A DNA stretch of 64,000 nucleotides from Mycobacterium sp. 1164985.4. GTDB taxonomy: Bacteria; Actinomycetota; Actinomycetes; Mycobacteriales; Mycobacteriaceae. The position numbers and the translations under genes were made by a program. The number at the start of each line of letters is the position of its first letter. Within the stretch, counting starts at the first letter, position 1. Under the pieces are notes generated by a model. That model was not told where the DNA came from, searched no databases, and saw nothing but the letters and a program-made list of their open reading frames with translations. Location: contig NZ_LZMD01000075.1 of the NCBI RefSeq assembly GCF_001668575.1, forward strand, positions 27,483 through 91,482, in the 5' to 3' direction. Of the stretch, positions 23,906 to 32,805 are shown piece after piece.

Positions 23906-24428
23906 CGATGGTGATCGAGTCGACGACTACGGGGTCGGTCGGTCGGTCACTGCGATCGGTCGCCGTCGTCGCGATGGCGTCGACCACCTTCTGCGACTCG
24001 GCGTCGACGACTTCACCGAAGATGGTGTGCTTGCGGTTCAGGTGCGGGGTCTTGGTGACCGTGATGAAGAACTGCGAGCCGTTGGTGCCCGGCCCGGCGT
24101 TGGCCATCGCCAGCAGGTAGGGCCGGTCGAACTGCAACTCGGGATGGAATTCGTCTTCGAACTTGTACCCCGGGCCGCCGCGGCCAGTGCCGGTCGGGTC
24201 GCCGCCCTGGATCATGAAGCCGTCGATCACACGGTGGAAGACCACACCGTCGTAGAAGGGTCCGGACGTGCCGCCCGATGCGTTCTCGCCGCTGTAGTCC
24301 TTGGTGCCCTGGGCCAGGCCGACGAAGTTGGCCACGGTCTTGGGCGCGTGGTTACCGAAGAGTGCGATCTTGATGTCGCCGCGGTTGGTGTGCAGGGTCG
24401 CGGTCGCTGTCTGAATGGGGCTCGTCAC
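23901..24428 (-). CDS. ppiA: Peptidyl-prolyl cis-trans isomerase (cyclophilin) PpiA
   Basis: A 175-residue cytoplasmic cyclophilin catalysing prolyl isomerisation. Catalytic-site segments are FYDGVVFHRVIDGFMIQGGD (Arg and Phe, about 58-77), MANAGPGTNGSQFFI (about 109-123) and a C-terminal HTIFGEVV. No signal peptide is present. It matches Rv0009 in length and position. Confidence 0.95.
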   Translation of the reverse strand: MTSPIQTATATLHTNRGDIKIALFGNHAPKTVANFVGLAQGTKDYSGENASGGTSGPFYDGVVFHRVIDGFMIQGGDPTGTGRGGPGYKFEDEFHPELQFDRPYLLAMANAGPGTNGSQFFITVTKTPHLNRKHTIFGEVVDAESQKVVDAIATTATDRSDRPTDPVVVDSITIA

Positions 24429-24534
24429 GGGATGTCAGTGTGCCACGCCGCGTTCGGCGCCCATCCGGCACCGGTGTGTTCGGCTAGATGGCAGGCTGTT
24501 GTGGTCGCACCCCGGCCGCGAGAAAGGTACGCCC

Positions 24535-24975
24535 ATGAGCGCTAAGACGGAGATCCGGATGAGCCCCGCCCAGCGGTTGAGCCGCGGCCTGAAGTTCACG
24601 GCGGTCGGGCCCGTCGACGTCACCCGGGGCGCTCTGGCGCTGGGGCTCAACGGTGCTCAATCGTCGGCGTCCTGGGTGGGCGACCGATATCGGCGCGGCC
24701 GCATCAAGGCTCAGCTGAGCGAGGACCTGGCCACTGCGCAACAGACCATCACGCAGGAGCTCGCCGCGGCCCAGGAGGCCGTCTCGCAGGTGTTGCTGGG
24801 CGCCGTACCGGCCCGCGCATCGAAGGCCAAGCAGCGCAGGCGTCGGCTGGTGATCGCCGCAGCCGGCGTCGTCGTGTTGGCCGGGGGAGCGGTGGCGTTC
24901 TCGATCGTGCGGCGGTCAACGCAGCCGGACCCCTCGCCGCTGCCGCCGAGTGTGGAAGTGTCGCCGAAACCCTGA
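24535..24975 (+). CDS. cwsA: Cell wall synthesis protein CwsA
   Basis: A 146-residue Rv0008c-type protein that, in mycobacteria, interacts with CrgA and Wag31 and affects polar growth and shape. It has a long helical N-terminal part including a coiled-coil-like stretch (DLATAQQTITQELAAAQEAV, about 64-83), a basic cluster KAKQRRRRL and one transmembrane helix (about 105-124), with a short Pro-rich outer tail. ATG 24535 is chosen for the conserved start and the upstream GAGAAAGG. A small hairpin (24970-24984) overlaps the stop. Confidence 0.85.
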   Translation: MSAKTEIRMSPAQRLSRGLKFTAVGPVDVTRGALALGLNGAQSSASWVGDRYRRGRIKAQLSEDLATAQQTITQELAAAQEAVSQVLLGAVPARASKAKQRRRRLVIAAAGVVVLAGGAVAFSIVRRSTQPDPSPLPPSVEVSPKP

Positions 24976-24998
24976 GATTCAGGGCGGGGGAGTGGGAG

Positions 24999-25071
24999 TG
25001 GAGCCTAGGAGAATCGAACTCCTGACATCTACCTTGCAAAGGTAGCGCTCTACCAACTGAGCTAAGGCCCC
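24999..25071 (-). tRNA. tRNA-Ala (anticodon TGC)
   Basis: Minus-strand cloverleaf of 73 nt. The acceptor GGGGCCT pairs with AGGCTCC, the D arm contains AGCTCAGTTGGTAGAGC, and the anticodon loop is TTTGCAA. The T loop is TTCGATT. Discriminator A is at 24999. CCA is not encoded. Confidence 0.95.
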
Positions 25072-25190
25072 TGGTCCGCAGGCGGCGCATCGGGCGCCAC
25101 ATGCCACACCTCGATGCCGTGGCGCGAGCGCCAGACGGCGACGGTGACTACGACGCCGATCGCCGTGGCGATCAACAGCACCCGCCTCAT
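25062..25190 (-). CDS. Small DLW-39-like membrane peptide
   Basis: A 42-residue frame starting MRRVLLIATAIGVVVTVAVW, giving one hydrophobic helix, then RSRHGIEVWHVAPD and a Pro-rich tail. Actinobacteria often encode a peptide of about 39 residues (DLW-39 family) among the gyrA-tRNA-Ile-tRNA-Ala genes. Here the DLW core appears as EVW, so membership is tentative. The stop lies inside tRNA-Ala, overlapping its first 10 nt. GGAAAGG lies about 9 nt before the ATG. Function unknown. Confidence 0.6.
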   Translation of the reverse strand: MRRVLLIATAIGVVVTVAVWRSRHGIEVWHVAPDAPPADQGP

Positions 25191-25206
25191 GGTGTGAACC
25201 TTTCCG

Positions 25207-25280
25207 TGGGGCTAGGAGGACTCGAACCTCCGACCTCTTCGTTATCAGCGAAGCGCTCTAACCGCCTGAGCTATAGCCCC
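25207..25280 (-). tRNA. tRNA-Ile (anticodon GAT)
   Basis: Minus-strand cloverleaf of 74 nt. The acceptor GGGGCTA pairs with TAGCCCC, the D arm contains AGCTCAGGCGGTTAGAGC, and the anticodon loop is CTGATAA. The T arm contains GGTTCGAGTCC. Discriminator A is at 25207. It lies 3' of the DUF3566 gene, in the usual gyrA-tRNA-Ile-tRNA-Ala order. Confidence 0.95.
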
Positions 25281-25352
25281 GTACCGCCGTGATGGCCGAG
25301 CGACGAGATTACCGCAATCGTGGGCTCCCGCCCAAACCGCGGTTCGCGACGA

Positions 25353-26252
25353 TCAGTCGCGATCGGCGAGCGTGACTTCCACGCCGCCAACCAGGTCCGT
25401 GGTCAGGTTGTAGATGAACGCGCCGATCGTCGCCATCGCCGTCAGCAACACGATGTTGACCAAGCCGATCAACGTCGCGCCGCCGAAGATCGTCCCGCTC
25501 GACACCAGCTCACCGCCGGAACCGCCGCCCGCGCTGGTGAGCAGGTCTCCGACGTTGCTGTTGAGCTTGCTCCACACACCCATCCCGCCGAGCACGAGGT
25601 ACAGGAACGCGACGGCGATCATCCACACGAAGAACAGGGCGACCGACAGCACGGCCGACACCTTCAAGGTGCTCCACGGGTCGATGCGACGGATCTGCAT
25701 GCTGGCGCGCACCGGACCCTTGTGCCGGGTGCCGACCTGGATGCGGCCGCCCGGCGACGGCCGGCTGCCCGGCTCGGACGGCGCGCGGTCCGCGGGTTTG
25801 CGCTGCTGCGGCCCGCGAGGCATCGGCCCGGACAGGTCCGGCAACTCGCTGGCGTAGGTCTCCTGGCGCGGTGCCTCCGGCGGCCCGCTGCGGGTCGGGA
25901 CCTCCTCGGTGGGCGTGGAACCGCCGGGGACGAACCGGTTGGCCCGCGCGCCGACGTTGGGGGGGTTGTTGGCATTTCCCCGCTGGTCGTCGGCGGGCCG
26001 CTCGGGCGCGTGACCCTCGTCGGCCGGTCCCTCGCCACGCGGGCCCGGTACGGGCGCGCGCCTCGGCGGTTCCGGCGGCCGTTGACCCGGATGCGCCGTG
26101 CGCGCAGCGGGGCCCCGCTGCCAGGGCGGCACCTCGGCGCGGTCCGGAACCTCGGGTCGCGTTCCGAGCGCGTCGTGGTTGCCCGCGGAGCCGTTGGCGC
26201 CGCCTGGTCCATCGCCCGCGCGGGGGCGTCCCGGCTCGTTCGGTGAACTCAC
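25353..26252 (-). CDS. DUF3566 membrane protein (Rv0007-type)
   Basis: A 299-residue protein with a long disordered Pro/Gly/Arg-rich N-terminus (1-175) and a C-terminal DUF3566 domain. The domain begins VRASMQIRRIDPWSTLKVSA and contains two transmembrane helices (about 200-222 and 262-284) separated by a loop of about 40 residues. It follows gyrA by 30 nt on the same strand and is probably cotranscribed with gyrB-gyrA. Function unknown. tRNA-Ile lies downstream. Confidence 0.9.
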   Translation of the reverse strand: MSSPNEPGRPRAGDGPGGANGSAGNHDALGTRPEVPDRAEVPPWQRGPAARTAHPGQRPPEPPRRAPVPGPRGEGPADEGHAPERPADDQRGNANNPPNVGARANRFVPGGSTPTEEVPTRSGPPEAPRQETYASELPDLSGPMPRGPQQRKPADRAPSEPGSRPSPGGRIQVGTRHKGPVRASMQIRRIDPWSTLKVSAVLSVALFFVWMIAVAFLYLVLGGMGVWSKLNSNVGDLLTSAGGGSGGELVSSGTIFGGATLIGLVNIVLLTAMATIGAFIYNLTTDLVGGVEVTLADRD

Positions 26253-26282
26253 CTACGGCTCCTCACTGGTCCCGTCGCTCGG

Positions 26283-28790
26283 TCAGGCACCGGGGTCGGT
26301 GTTGACTTCGTCGGTGCTGTCGCCTTCCTCCGCGTTGCGCGCGATGGCTATCAGTGTTGTGCCCTCACCGAGGTTCATCAACCGGACACCCTTCGTCTGC
26401 CGCCCGGCCTTGCGAACCTGGCGAGCCGCGGTCCGGATGACGCCCCCACCCGAGGTGATGGCGTACAACTCCGTGTCGTCGTCGACGACCAACGCTCCCA
26501 CAAGATTGCCACGGCGTTTGTCGAATTGGATCGTCAGGACCCCTTTGCCGCCGCGGCCCTGCACCGGGTACTCGTCGATCGCGGTGCGCTTGGCGTAGCC
26601 ACCGGAGGTCGCCACCAGCAGGTACGTATCGGGCCGTACCACGTTCAGCGACAGCAGCGCGTCGTCGGCGTTGAACCGCATGCCCTGTACGCCCGAGGTC
26701 GCGCGCCCCATCGGGCGCAACGCCTCGTCGGTTGCCGAGAACCGGATCGACTGCCCCTTGGCCGAGACAAGCAGCAGATCGTCGTCGGACGAACACAGCA
26801 CGGCTCCGACAAGCTCGTCGCCGTCGCGCAGATTGACCGCGACGATGCCACCGGAGCGGTTGGAGTCGAAGTCGACCAGCCGGGACTTCTTGACCAGCCC
26901 ATTGCGGGTGGCCAGCACCAGGTACGGCGCGTCCTCGTAACTCTTGATCTGGATCACCTGCGCGATGCGCTCCTCGGGCTGGAACGCCAACAGGTTCGCC
27001 ACGTGCTGGCCGCGCGCGGTGCGCGACGCCTCAGGCAGGTCGTATGCCTTGGCGCGATAGACCCGGCCCTGGGTGGTGAAGAACAGGATCCAGTCGTGCG
27101 TCGAGCAGACGAAGAAGTGGTTGACGATGTCGTCCTGTTTGAGGCCGGCGCCCTGCACGCCCTTACCGCCGCGCTTCTGGCTGCGGTACAGGTCGGTCTT
27201 GGTGCGCTTGGCGTAGCCGGTCTCGGTGATCGTGACGACGACGTCCTCGCGGGCGATCAGATCCTCGTCGGCAACATCTCCGTCGGACGCCACGATCCGG
27301 GTGCGACGGTCGTCGCCGTACTTGTCGGCGATCTCCTTGAGTTCGTCACGCACGATCGCGCGCTGCCGTTCGGGCTTGGCCAGGATGTCCTCGAGGTCGG
27401 CGATCTCGGCCTCGATCTTGGCCAGGTCGTCGACGATGCGCTGCCGTTCCAGGGCGGCCAGGCGGCGCAGCTGCATGTCCAGGATCGCCTGCGCCTGGAT
27501 GTCATCGATGTCGAGCAGCTCGATCAAGCCCTGCCGCGCCACGTCGACGGTCTCCGACGCCCGGATCAACGCGATCACCTCGTCGAGTGCGTCGAGGGCC
27601 TTGACCAGACCGCGCAGGATGTGGGCCCGTTCGTTGGCTTTGCGCAACCGGTACCGAGTGCGCCGAACGATGACGTCGAGTTGGTGGTTGACGTAGTGGC
27701 GGATCAGCTGGTCGAGGCGCAACGTGCGCGGAACGCCGTCGACGATGGCCAGCATGTTGGCCCCGAAGCTGGTCTGCAGCTGGGTGTGCTTGTAGAGGTT
27801 GTTGAGCACCACCTTGGCCACGGCATCGCGCTTGAGCTCCACCACGATTCGTAGCCCGACGCGGTCGCTGGACTGGTCCTCGATGTTGGCGATGCCGTTG
27901 AGCTTGCCGTCGCGGACCTGCTCGGCAATCGAGGTGATGAAATTGTCGTGGTTGACCTGATACGGCAACTCGGTGATGACGATGCCGGTGCGGCCGCGGT
28001 TGTCCTCTTCGATCTCCACCACGCCGCGCATCCGGATGGACCCGCGGCCTGTGGTGTAAGTGTCGCTGATCCCTTGTGACCCAACGATCAAACCGTGCGT
28101 CGGGAAGTCCGGACCCTTGACGCGCTCGGTGACCGCGGCGAGCGTGGCCTCCTCGTCGGCGTCGTGGTTCTCCAGGCACCAGTACACAGCCTCGGCCAGC
28201 TCGCGGAGATTGTGCGGCGGGATGTTCGTGGCCATCCCGACCGCGATGCCGCCCGAGCCGTTGGCCAGCAGGTTCGGGAACCGGCTGGGCAGAACGGTCG
28301 GCTCCTGCACGCGCCCGTCATAATTTGGGATGAAATCGACTGTCTCCTCGTCGATTTCGCGCAGCATCTCCATGGCAAGCGGAGTCAACCGGGCCTCGGT
28401 GTACCGCATCGCCGCTGGCGGATCGTTGCCCGGGGAGCCGAAGTTGCCCTGCCCGTCTACCAGCGGGTAGCGCAGCGACCACGGCTGGGCCATCCGGACC
28501 AGGGTGTCGTAGATCGACGCGTCGCCGTGCGGGTGGTAGTTGCCCATCGTCTCGGCAACGGAGCGTGCGGATTTCGCGTGGCTGCGGTCGGGACGGAAGC
28601 CGGAGTCGAACATCGCGTACAGCACGCGACGGTGTACGGGTTTGAGGCCGTCGCGTACCTCCGGCAGCGCGCGCCCGACGATGACGCTCATCGCGTAATC
28701 GATGTAGCTGCGCTGCATCTCCTGCTGGATGTCGACCGGCTCGATGCGGTCGCCTGCTTCGTCGCCCGGCGGCAACGTGGTGTCAGTCAT
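26283..28790 (-). CDS. gyrA: DNA gyrase subunit A
   Basis: The 835-residue breakage-reunion subunit. The N-terminal catalytic domain carries active-site Tyr130 in AAMRYTEARL. The quinolone-determining region reads HPHGDASIYDT with Ala91, Ser92 and Asp95, the wild-type residues. Six C-terminal beta-pinwheel blades include the GyrA box QRGGKGVQG. The Tyr-Thr junction where some mycobacteria carry an intein is uninterrupted. Start ATG 28790 lies 31 nt after the gyrB stop, same operon. Confidence 0.98.
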   Translation of the reverse strand: MTDTTLPPGDEAGDRIEPVDIQQEMQRSYIDYAMSVIVGRALPEVRDGLKPVHRRVLYAMFDSGFRPDRSHAKSARSVAETMGNYHPHGDASIYDTLVRMAQPWSLRYPLVDGQGNFGSPGNDPPAAMRYTEARLTPLAMEMLREIDEETVDFIPNYDGRVQEPTVLPSRFPNLLANGSGGIAVGMATNIPPHNLRELAEAVYWCLENHDADEEATLAAVTERVKGPDFPTHGLIVGSQGISDTYTTGRGSIRMRGVVEIEEDNRGRTGIVITELPYQVNHDNFITSIAEQVRDGKLNGIANIEDQSSDRVGLRIVVELKRDAVAKVVLNNLYKHTQLQTSFGANMLAIVDGVPRTLRLDQLIRHYVNHQLDVIVRRTRYRLRKANERAHILRGLVKALDALDEVIALIRASETVDVARQGLIELLDIDDIQAQAILDMQLRRLAALERQRIVDDLAKIEAEIADLEDILAKPERQRAIVRDELKEIADKYGDDRRTRIVASDGDVADEDLIAREDVVVTITETGYAKRTKTDLYRSQKRGGKGVQGAGLKQDDIVNHFFVCSTHDWILFFTTQGRVYRAKAYDLPEASRTARGQHVANLLAFQPEERIAQVIQIKSYEDAPYLVLATRNGLVKKSRLVDFDSNRSGGIVAVNLRDGDELVGAVLCSSDDDLLLVSAKGQSIRFSATDEALRPMGRATSGVQGMRFNADDALLSLNVVRPDTYLLVATSGGYAKRTAIDEYPVQGRGGKGVLTIQFDKRRGNLVGALVVDDDTELYAITSGGGVIRTAARQVRKAGRQTKGVRLMNLGEGTTLIAIARNAEEGDSTDEVNTDPGA

Positions 28791-28821
28791 TATCTGCCTT
28801 CGGCTCTAGAGGAACTTCGCC

Positions 28822-30858
28822 TTAAACATCAAGGAAACGAACGTCTTTGGCATTACGGGTGATGAAGCTGCGACGTGCCTCGACGTCCTCGCCCATCAGG
28901 ATCGAGAACAGCTCATCGGCCGCAGCGGCGTCGTCGAGGGTGACTTGACGCAACACCCGCACCGACGGGTCCATCGTGGTCTCCCACAACTCCTTGGCGT
29001 CCATCTCGCCCAGACCCTTGTAGCGCTGGATGCCGTCGTCGGTGTTGATCTTCTTGCCCGCCTTGCGTCCGGCCTCGAGCAACCCGTCGCGCTCGCGGTC
29101 CGAGTAGGCGAACTCGGGCTCGCTGCGCTGCCACTTGAGTTTGTACAGCGGCGGCTGGGCCAAGAAGATGTGCCCGTTCTCCACAAGCGGTTTCATGAAC
29201 CGGAACAGCAGCGTCAGCAGCAGCGTGGAGATGTGCTGGCCATCGACGTCGGCGTCGGCCATCAACACGATCTTGTGATAACGCAGCTTGGAGATGTCGA
29301 ACTCGTCGTGGATGCCGGTGCCCAACGCGGTGATGATCGCCTGGACTTCGGTGTTCTTGAGCACGCGGTCGATGCGGGCCTTCTCGACGTTGATGATCTT
29401 GCCGCGCAACGGCAGAATCGCCTGGAACATCGAATCGCGTCCGCTCTTGGCCGAACCACCGGCCGAATCGCCCTCCACCACATACAGTTCCGACTTGCGC
29501 GGATCGGTGGAGCGGCAATCGGCGAGCTTGCCCGGGAGCCCGCCGATGTCGGTGGCACTCTTGCGCCGCACCAATTCACGCGCCTTGCGCGCGGCGATGC
29601 GGGCCTGTGCCGACGAAACCGCTTTGTTGACAACGGTCTTGGCCTCGGCCGGGTTGGCGTCGAACCAGTGGGTGAGTTCTTCGTTGCAGATCTTCTGCAC
29701 GAACGACTTCACCTCGGTGTTGCCGAGTTTGGTCTTGGTCTGACCCTCGAACTGCGGCTCGGACACCTTCACGGAGATGACCGCGGCCAGACCCTCGCGG
29801 ATGTCGTCGCCGGTGAGATTGGGGTCCTTGTCCTTGAGCAGCTTCTTGTCTTTGGCGTACTTGTTGACCACCGAGGTCAGCGCCGCACGGAAGCCCTCCT
29901 CGTGGGTGCCGCCCTCGTGGGTGTTGATCGTGTTGGCGAAGGTGTGCACCGACTCCGAATAGCCGGCGTTCCACTGCATCGCGATCTCGACCTCATGACC
30001 GGCGGCCTTGCCGTCGAAGTCGATGATGCTCTGCTGGATCGGCGTCTTCGTGCGGTTGATGTGCTTGACGAAGTCCACCAGCCCGCCGGGGTAGTGGAAG
30101 ACGCGGTGCTTGACCTTGTGGCCGGTCGAGGATTCGGCGGCCTTCTCATCGGCGGTCTTGGGCGCCTCGGCGGTGTCGCTGACCACCTCGTCGACGACCT
30201 CTTCGGCGGTCACCCGCTCGTCGGTCAACTCGATGGTCAGGCCCTTGTTGAGGAACGCCTGTTCCTGCAGGCGGCGCGCGACGGTCTCGAAGTCGTATTC
30301 CGTCGTCTCGAAGATGTCCGGATCCGCCCAGAACCGGACCGTCGTCCCCGTCTTCTTGGTCTTACCGCCCTGCTTGAGCTCACCGGGCACCGAGCGGTCG
30401 TAGTACTGGAACCACTCGTACCCGTCACGCAGAATCGTGACCTCGACCCGCGTGGACAGCGCGTTGACCACCGACACCCCGACGCCGTGCAGACCACCGC
30501 TGACCGCGTAACCGCTGTTCTCACCGCCGAACTTGCCGCCGGCGTGCAGCTGGGTCATGACGACGTCGACCGTCGGGATGCCCGCCTGCTTGTGCTTTTC
30601 GACCGGGATGCCGCGGCCGTCGTCGGTGACCTCGACGCTGCCGTCGCCCAGGATGCGCACGTCGACGCAGGTGGCGTAACCGGCCATCGCCTCGTCGATC
30701 GCGTTGTCGACGACTTCCCAGATCAGGTGGTGCAGACCCCGCTCACCGGTGGACCCGATGTACATACCCGGGCGCTTACGGACCGCCTCGAGACCTTCCA
30801 GGATGGTGATGGCATCCGCGCCGTACTCTTTAGGAGCATTCTTCTTCTGGGCAGCCAC
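28822..30858 (-). CDS. gyrB: DNA gyrase subunit B
   Basis: The 678-residue ATPase subunit. The GHKL ATPase domain has EVVDNAIDEA, DDGRGIPV and GGLHGVGVSVVNAL. The transducer domain and the Toprim domain follow, with EGDSAGGSAK and the metal-binding DADVDG. The C-terminus ends NAKDVRFLDV, as in M. tuberculosis. Start is GTG 30858 (MAAQKKN); AAGGAG lies 11 nt upstream. The 221-bp gap up to the dciA stop presumably holds the gyr promoter, but no clear -10/-35 was picked out. Confidence 0.98.
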   Translation of the reverse strand: MAAQKKNAPKEYGADAITILEGLEAVRKRPGMYIGSTGERGLHHLIWEVVDNAIDEAMAGYATCVDVRILGDGSVEVTDDGRGIPVEKHKQAGIPTVDVVMTQLHAGGKFGGENSGYAVSGGLHGVGVSVVNALSTRVEVTILRDGYEWFQYYDRSVPGELKQGGKTKKTGTTVRFWADPDIFETTEYDFETVARRLQEQAFLNKGLTIELTDERVTAEEVVDEVVSDTAEAPKTADEKAAESSTGHKVKHRVFHYPGGLVDFVKHINRTKTPIQQSIIDFDGKAAGHEVEIAMQWNAGYSESVHTFANTINTHEGGTHEEGFRAALTSVVNKYAKDKKLLKDKDPNLTGDDIREGLAAVISVKVSEPQFEGQTKTKLGNTEVKSFVQKICNEELTHWFDANPAEAKTVVNKAVSSAQARIAARKARELVRRKSATDIGGLPGKLADCRSTDPRKSELYVVEGDSAGGSAKSGRDSMFQAILPLRGKIINVEKARIDRVLKNTEVQAIITALGTGIHDEFDISKLRYHKIVLMADADVDGQHISTLLLTLLFRFMKPLVENGHIFLAQPPLYKLKWQRSEPEFAYSDRERDGLLEAGRKAGKKINTDDGIQRYKGLGEMDAKELWETTMDPSVRVLRQVTLDDAAAADELFSILMGEDVEARRSFITRNAKDVRFLDV

Positions 30859-31079
30859 GTTGGACGGGTCTCCTTGGTCTCTTGCCGGGGAAGGCTGGCT
30901 GGGCGGTCGGACTACCGCCTGCGATCTGTCTCCATCCTACCGGCAGAGTCAGACAGGACCGACTCTGAGGCGGCGTTTCTGCACACCTATTTGCGCCGTC
31001 TGGGGAATTTCTCGATCCAGGGTGCCTCAAGACGCTTGAGAGCTAAGATCGCGGCGTCCTCGCGGCTTTCAGCCGACTG

Positions 31080-31637
31080 CTATCCATACGTGTCCCGCGG
31101 CCCCCGACCGGAGACGTGATAGCGGCCCTTGCGCCACGACGGGGCGACCGGTCCGACGATCTTCAGCGACTTCACGACACCGTCGCCCACCGCATCGGCG
31201 ATTTTGGCCAACACCTGCGCCTGCACCATCCGCAACTGCGTGGCCCAGGCGGTGGACTCCGCCGAAATGGTCAGGATGCCGTCGTTGAGCGAGGTCGGTG
31301 TCGCGTGCGCGGCGATCCCTTCGCCGACAACGGCGGCCCATCGGCCGAACACCGCGCCCTCGGCAACGCGCCCCGACCATCCGCGGCTGCGGGCCAGGTC
31401 GCCGGCCGCCGACCCCAGCGGTTGGGGATCGCGGGCGTCCGGGCCGGGGCCCGACCACCGCCGGCGAGTGTTGCCCGCGATCTTTCGGGGTGCGGCTCCG
31501 CGCCGGCCGCGGCCGACGTCCTTGCCCTGGCTGCGCGCCGCACCGCGTGCCTCTTCGAGCGTGCGCCGCACCAGATCCATCCCGCGCAGGTGGGCGAGGT
31601 GCTCGGGTGGGCCGGTCTGGTCGTCCGACGATGTCAC
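31080..31637 (-). CDS. dciA: Replicative helicase loader/regulator DciA (DUF721)
   Basis: A 185-residue protein (Rv0004 type) that assists loading of DnaB at oriC. The disordered N-terminus leads to MDLVRRTLEEARGAARSQG. A basic linker and a C-terminal KH-like DUF721 domain follow, with GRWAAVVGEGIAAHATPTSL and ESTAWATQLRMVQAQVLAKI. It ends GRGPRDTYG. GTG 31637 overlaps the recF stop by 4 nt (GTGA). Confidence 0.93.
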   Translation of the reverse strand: MTSSDDQTGPPEHLAHLRGMDLVRRTLEEARGAARSQGKDVGRGRRGAAPRKIAGNTRRRWSGPGPDARDPQPLGSAAGDLARSRGWSGRVAEGAVFGRWAAVVGEGIAAHATPTSLNDGILTISAESTAWATQLRMVQAQVLAKIADAVGDGVVKSLKIVGPVAPSWRKGRYHVSGRGPRDTYG

Positions 31638-32794
31638 GGCTCCACCACCGAAATACGCCCGAAGTCGTCGTCGCGCATCGTGACCCCGATCCTGCGCGCG
31701 TCCCAGTCGGTCGGAATGTCCTCGGCCACCGCCGCCGTCACGAGCACCTGTTCGGCCGACGCCGCCACGGCGGCCAGCGCCTGCCTGCGCGCCGTGTCCA
31801 ACTCCGCGAACACGTCGTCGAGCAGTAACACCGGATCGCCTCCTTCGGCGCGTAGCAGTTCGTAGGCGGCCAGCCGCAGCGACAGCGCCATCGACCACGA
31901 TTCCCCATGGCTGGCAAAACCTTTCGCGATCTGGTCCCCGAGCCGCAGCTCGAGGTCGTCGCGGTGCGGCCCGACCAGGCAGACGCCCCGTTCGAGTTCG
32001 GCATCGCGGCGCCGCGCCAGGGCGTTGAGCAGACCCGCCTCGAACATCTCCGCGTCGGCGGTGCCCGCGGCCGCCTCGGCTTCCACCACATCCACACCGC
32101 TGCGGTATCGAATCGCAGCGGGCCGCGACGACGGCGCCAGCAGCTGGTATGCCTTCTCCACCTCCGGCGCGAGCTCGTTGACGAGCTCGACGCGGGCGGC
32201 GATCAGCTTGGCGCCCTTCTCGGCGAGGTGCCCGTCCCACACATCGAGGGTGTCGAAAGCACTTCTGTCACCGCGAAATCGAGCTCCGGACGCGGTCTTC
32301 AGCAGCGCGGTCCGTTGCCGCAGCACCTTGTCGTAATCGGCGCGGATCGCGGCCACCTGCGGACGCCGCGTGGTTGCGAGTTCGTCGAGATAGCGGCGTC
32401 GCTCACCCGGGTCGCCGCGCACCAGCGCAAGATCCTCGGGGGCGAACAGCACCGCCCGCAGCACGCCGAGAATCTCGCGCACGGAGCGGACAGGGGAGCG
32501 ATTGATGCGCGCCTTGTTCGCGCGCCCGGCGGTGATCTCCAGGTCGACGGCGAGTTCGCGGCCCTCGTTGACGACGATCGTCGACACCACAGCGCGTTCG
32601 GCACCGGTGCGAATCAGGGGCGCGTCGGCCGCGACTCGGTGCGATCCGAGGGTGGACGAATACCACAGCGCCTCAACAATATTCGTCTTACCGAAGCCGT
32701 TCGGACCGACGAATACCGTCCGTCCCGGCTCCAGCTCCAGCTCGACGCGCGGCCAGGATCGGAAGTCGGTCAACGCCAAGCGGCGGACATACAC
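31634..32794 (-). CDS. recF: DNA replication and repair protein RecF
   Basis: A 386-residue SMC-like ATPase that helps load RecA at gaps. Walker A is FVGPNGFGKTN (about residues 30-40), the ABC signature is in the ALSLRLAAYELLRAEGG region, and Walker B is PVLLLDDVFAELD (about 320-332). GTG 32794 gives the conserved start VYVRRLALTDFRSW. The start lies 11 nt after the gnd stop. Confidence 0.95.
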   Translation of the reverse strand: MYVRRLALTDFRSWPRVELELEPGRTVFVGPNGFGKTNIVEALWYSSTLGSHRVAADAPLIRTGAERAVVSTIVVNEGRELAVDLEITAGRANKARINRSPVRSVREILGVLRAVLFAPEDLALVRGDPGERRRYLDELATTRRPQVAAIRADYDKVLRQRTALLKTASGARFRGDRSAFDTLDVWDGHLAEKGAKLIAARVELVNELAPEVEKAYQLLAPSSRPAAIRYRSGVDVVEAEAAAGTADAEMFEAGLLNALARRRDAELERGVCLVGPHRDDLELRLGDQIAKGFASHGESWSMALSLRLAAYELLRAEGGDPVLLLDDVFAELDTARRQALAAVAASAEQVLVTAAVAEDIPTDWDARRIGVTMRDDDFGRISVVEP

Positions 32795-32805
32795 TGCGCA
32801 GCCGC

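Noticed and set aside
26283..28790. Possible GyrA intein insertion
   Set aside because: The Tyr-Thr junction used by known mycobacterial GyrA inteins is intact and the protein is normal length.
28945..31119. A 724-codon plus-strand frame opposite gyrB
   Set aside because: gyrB is certain; this frame is its complement and extends through the promoter gap without a domain.
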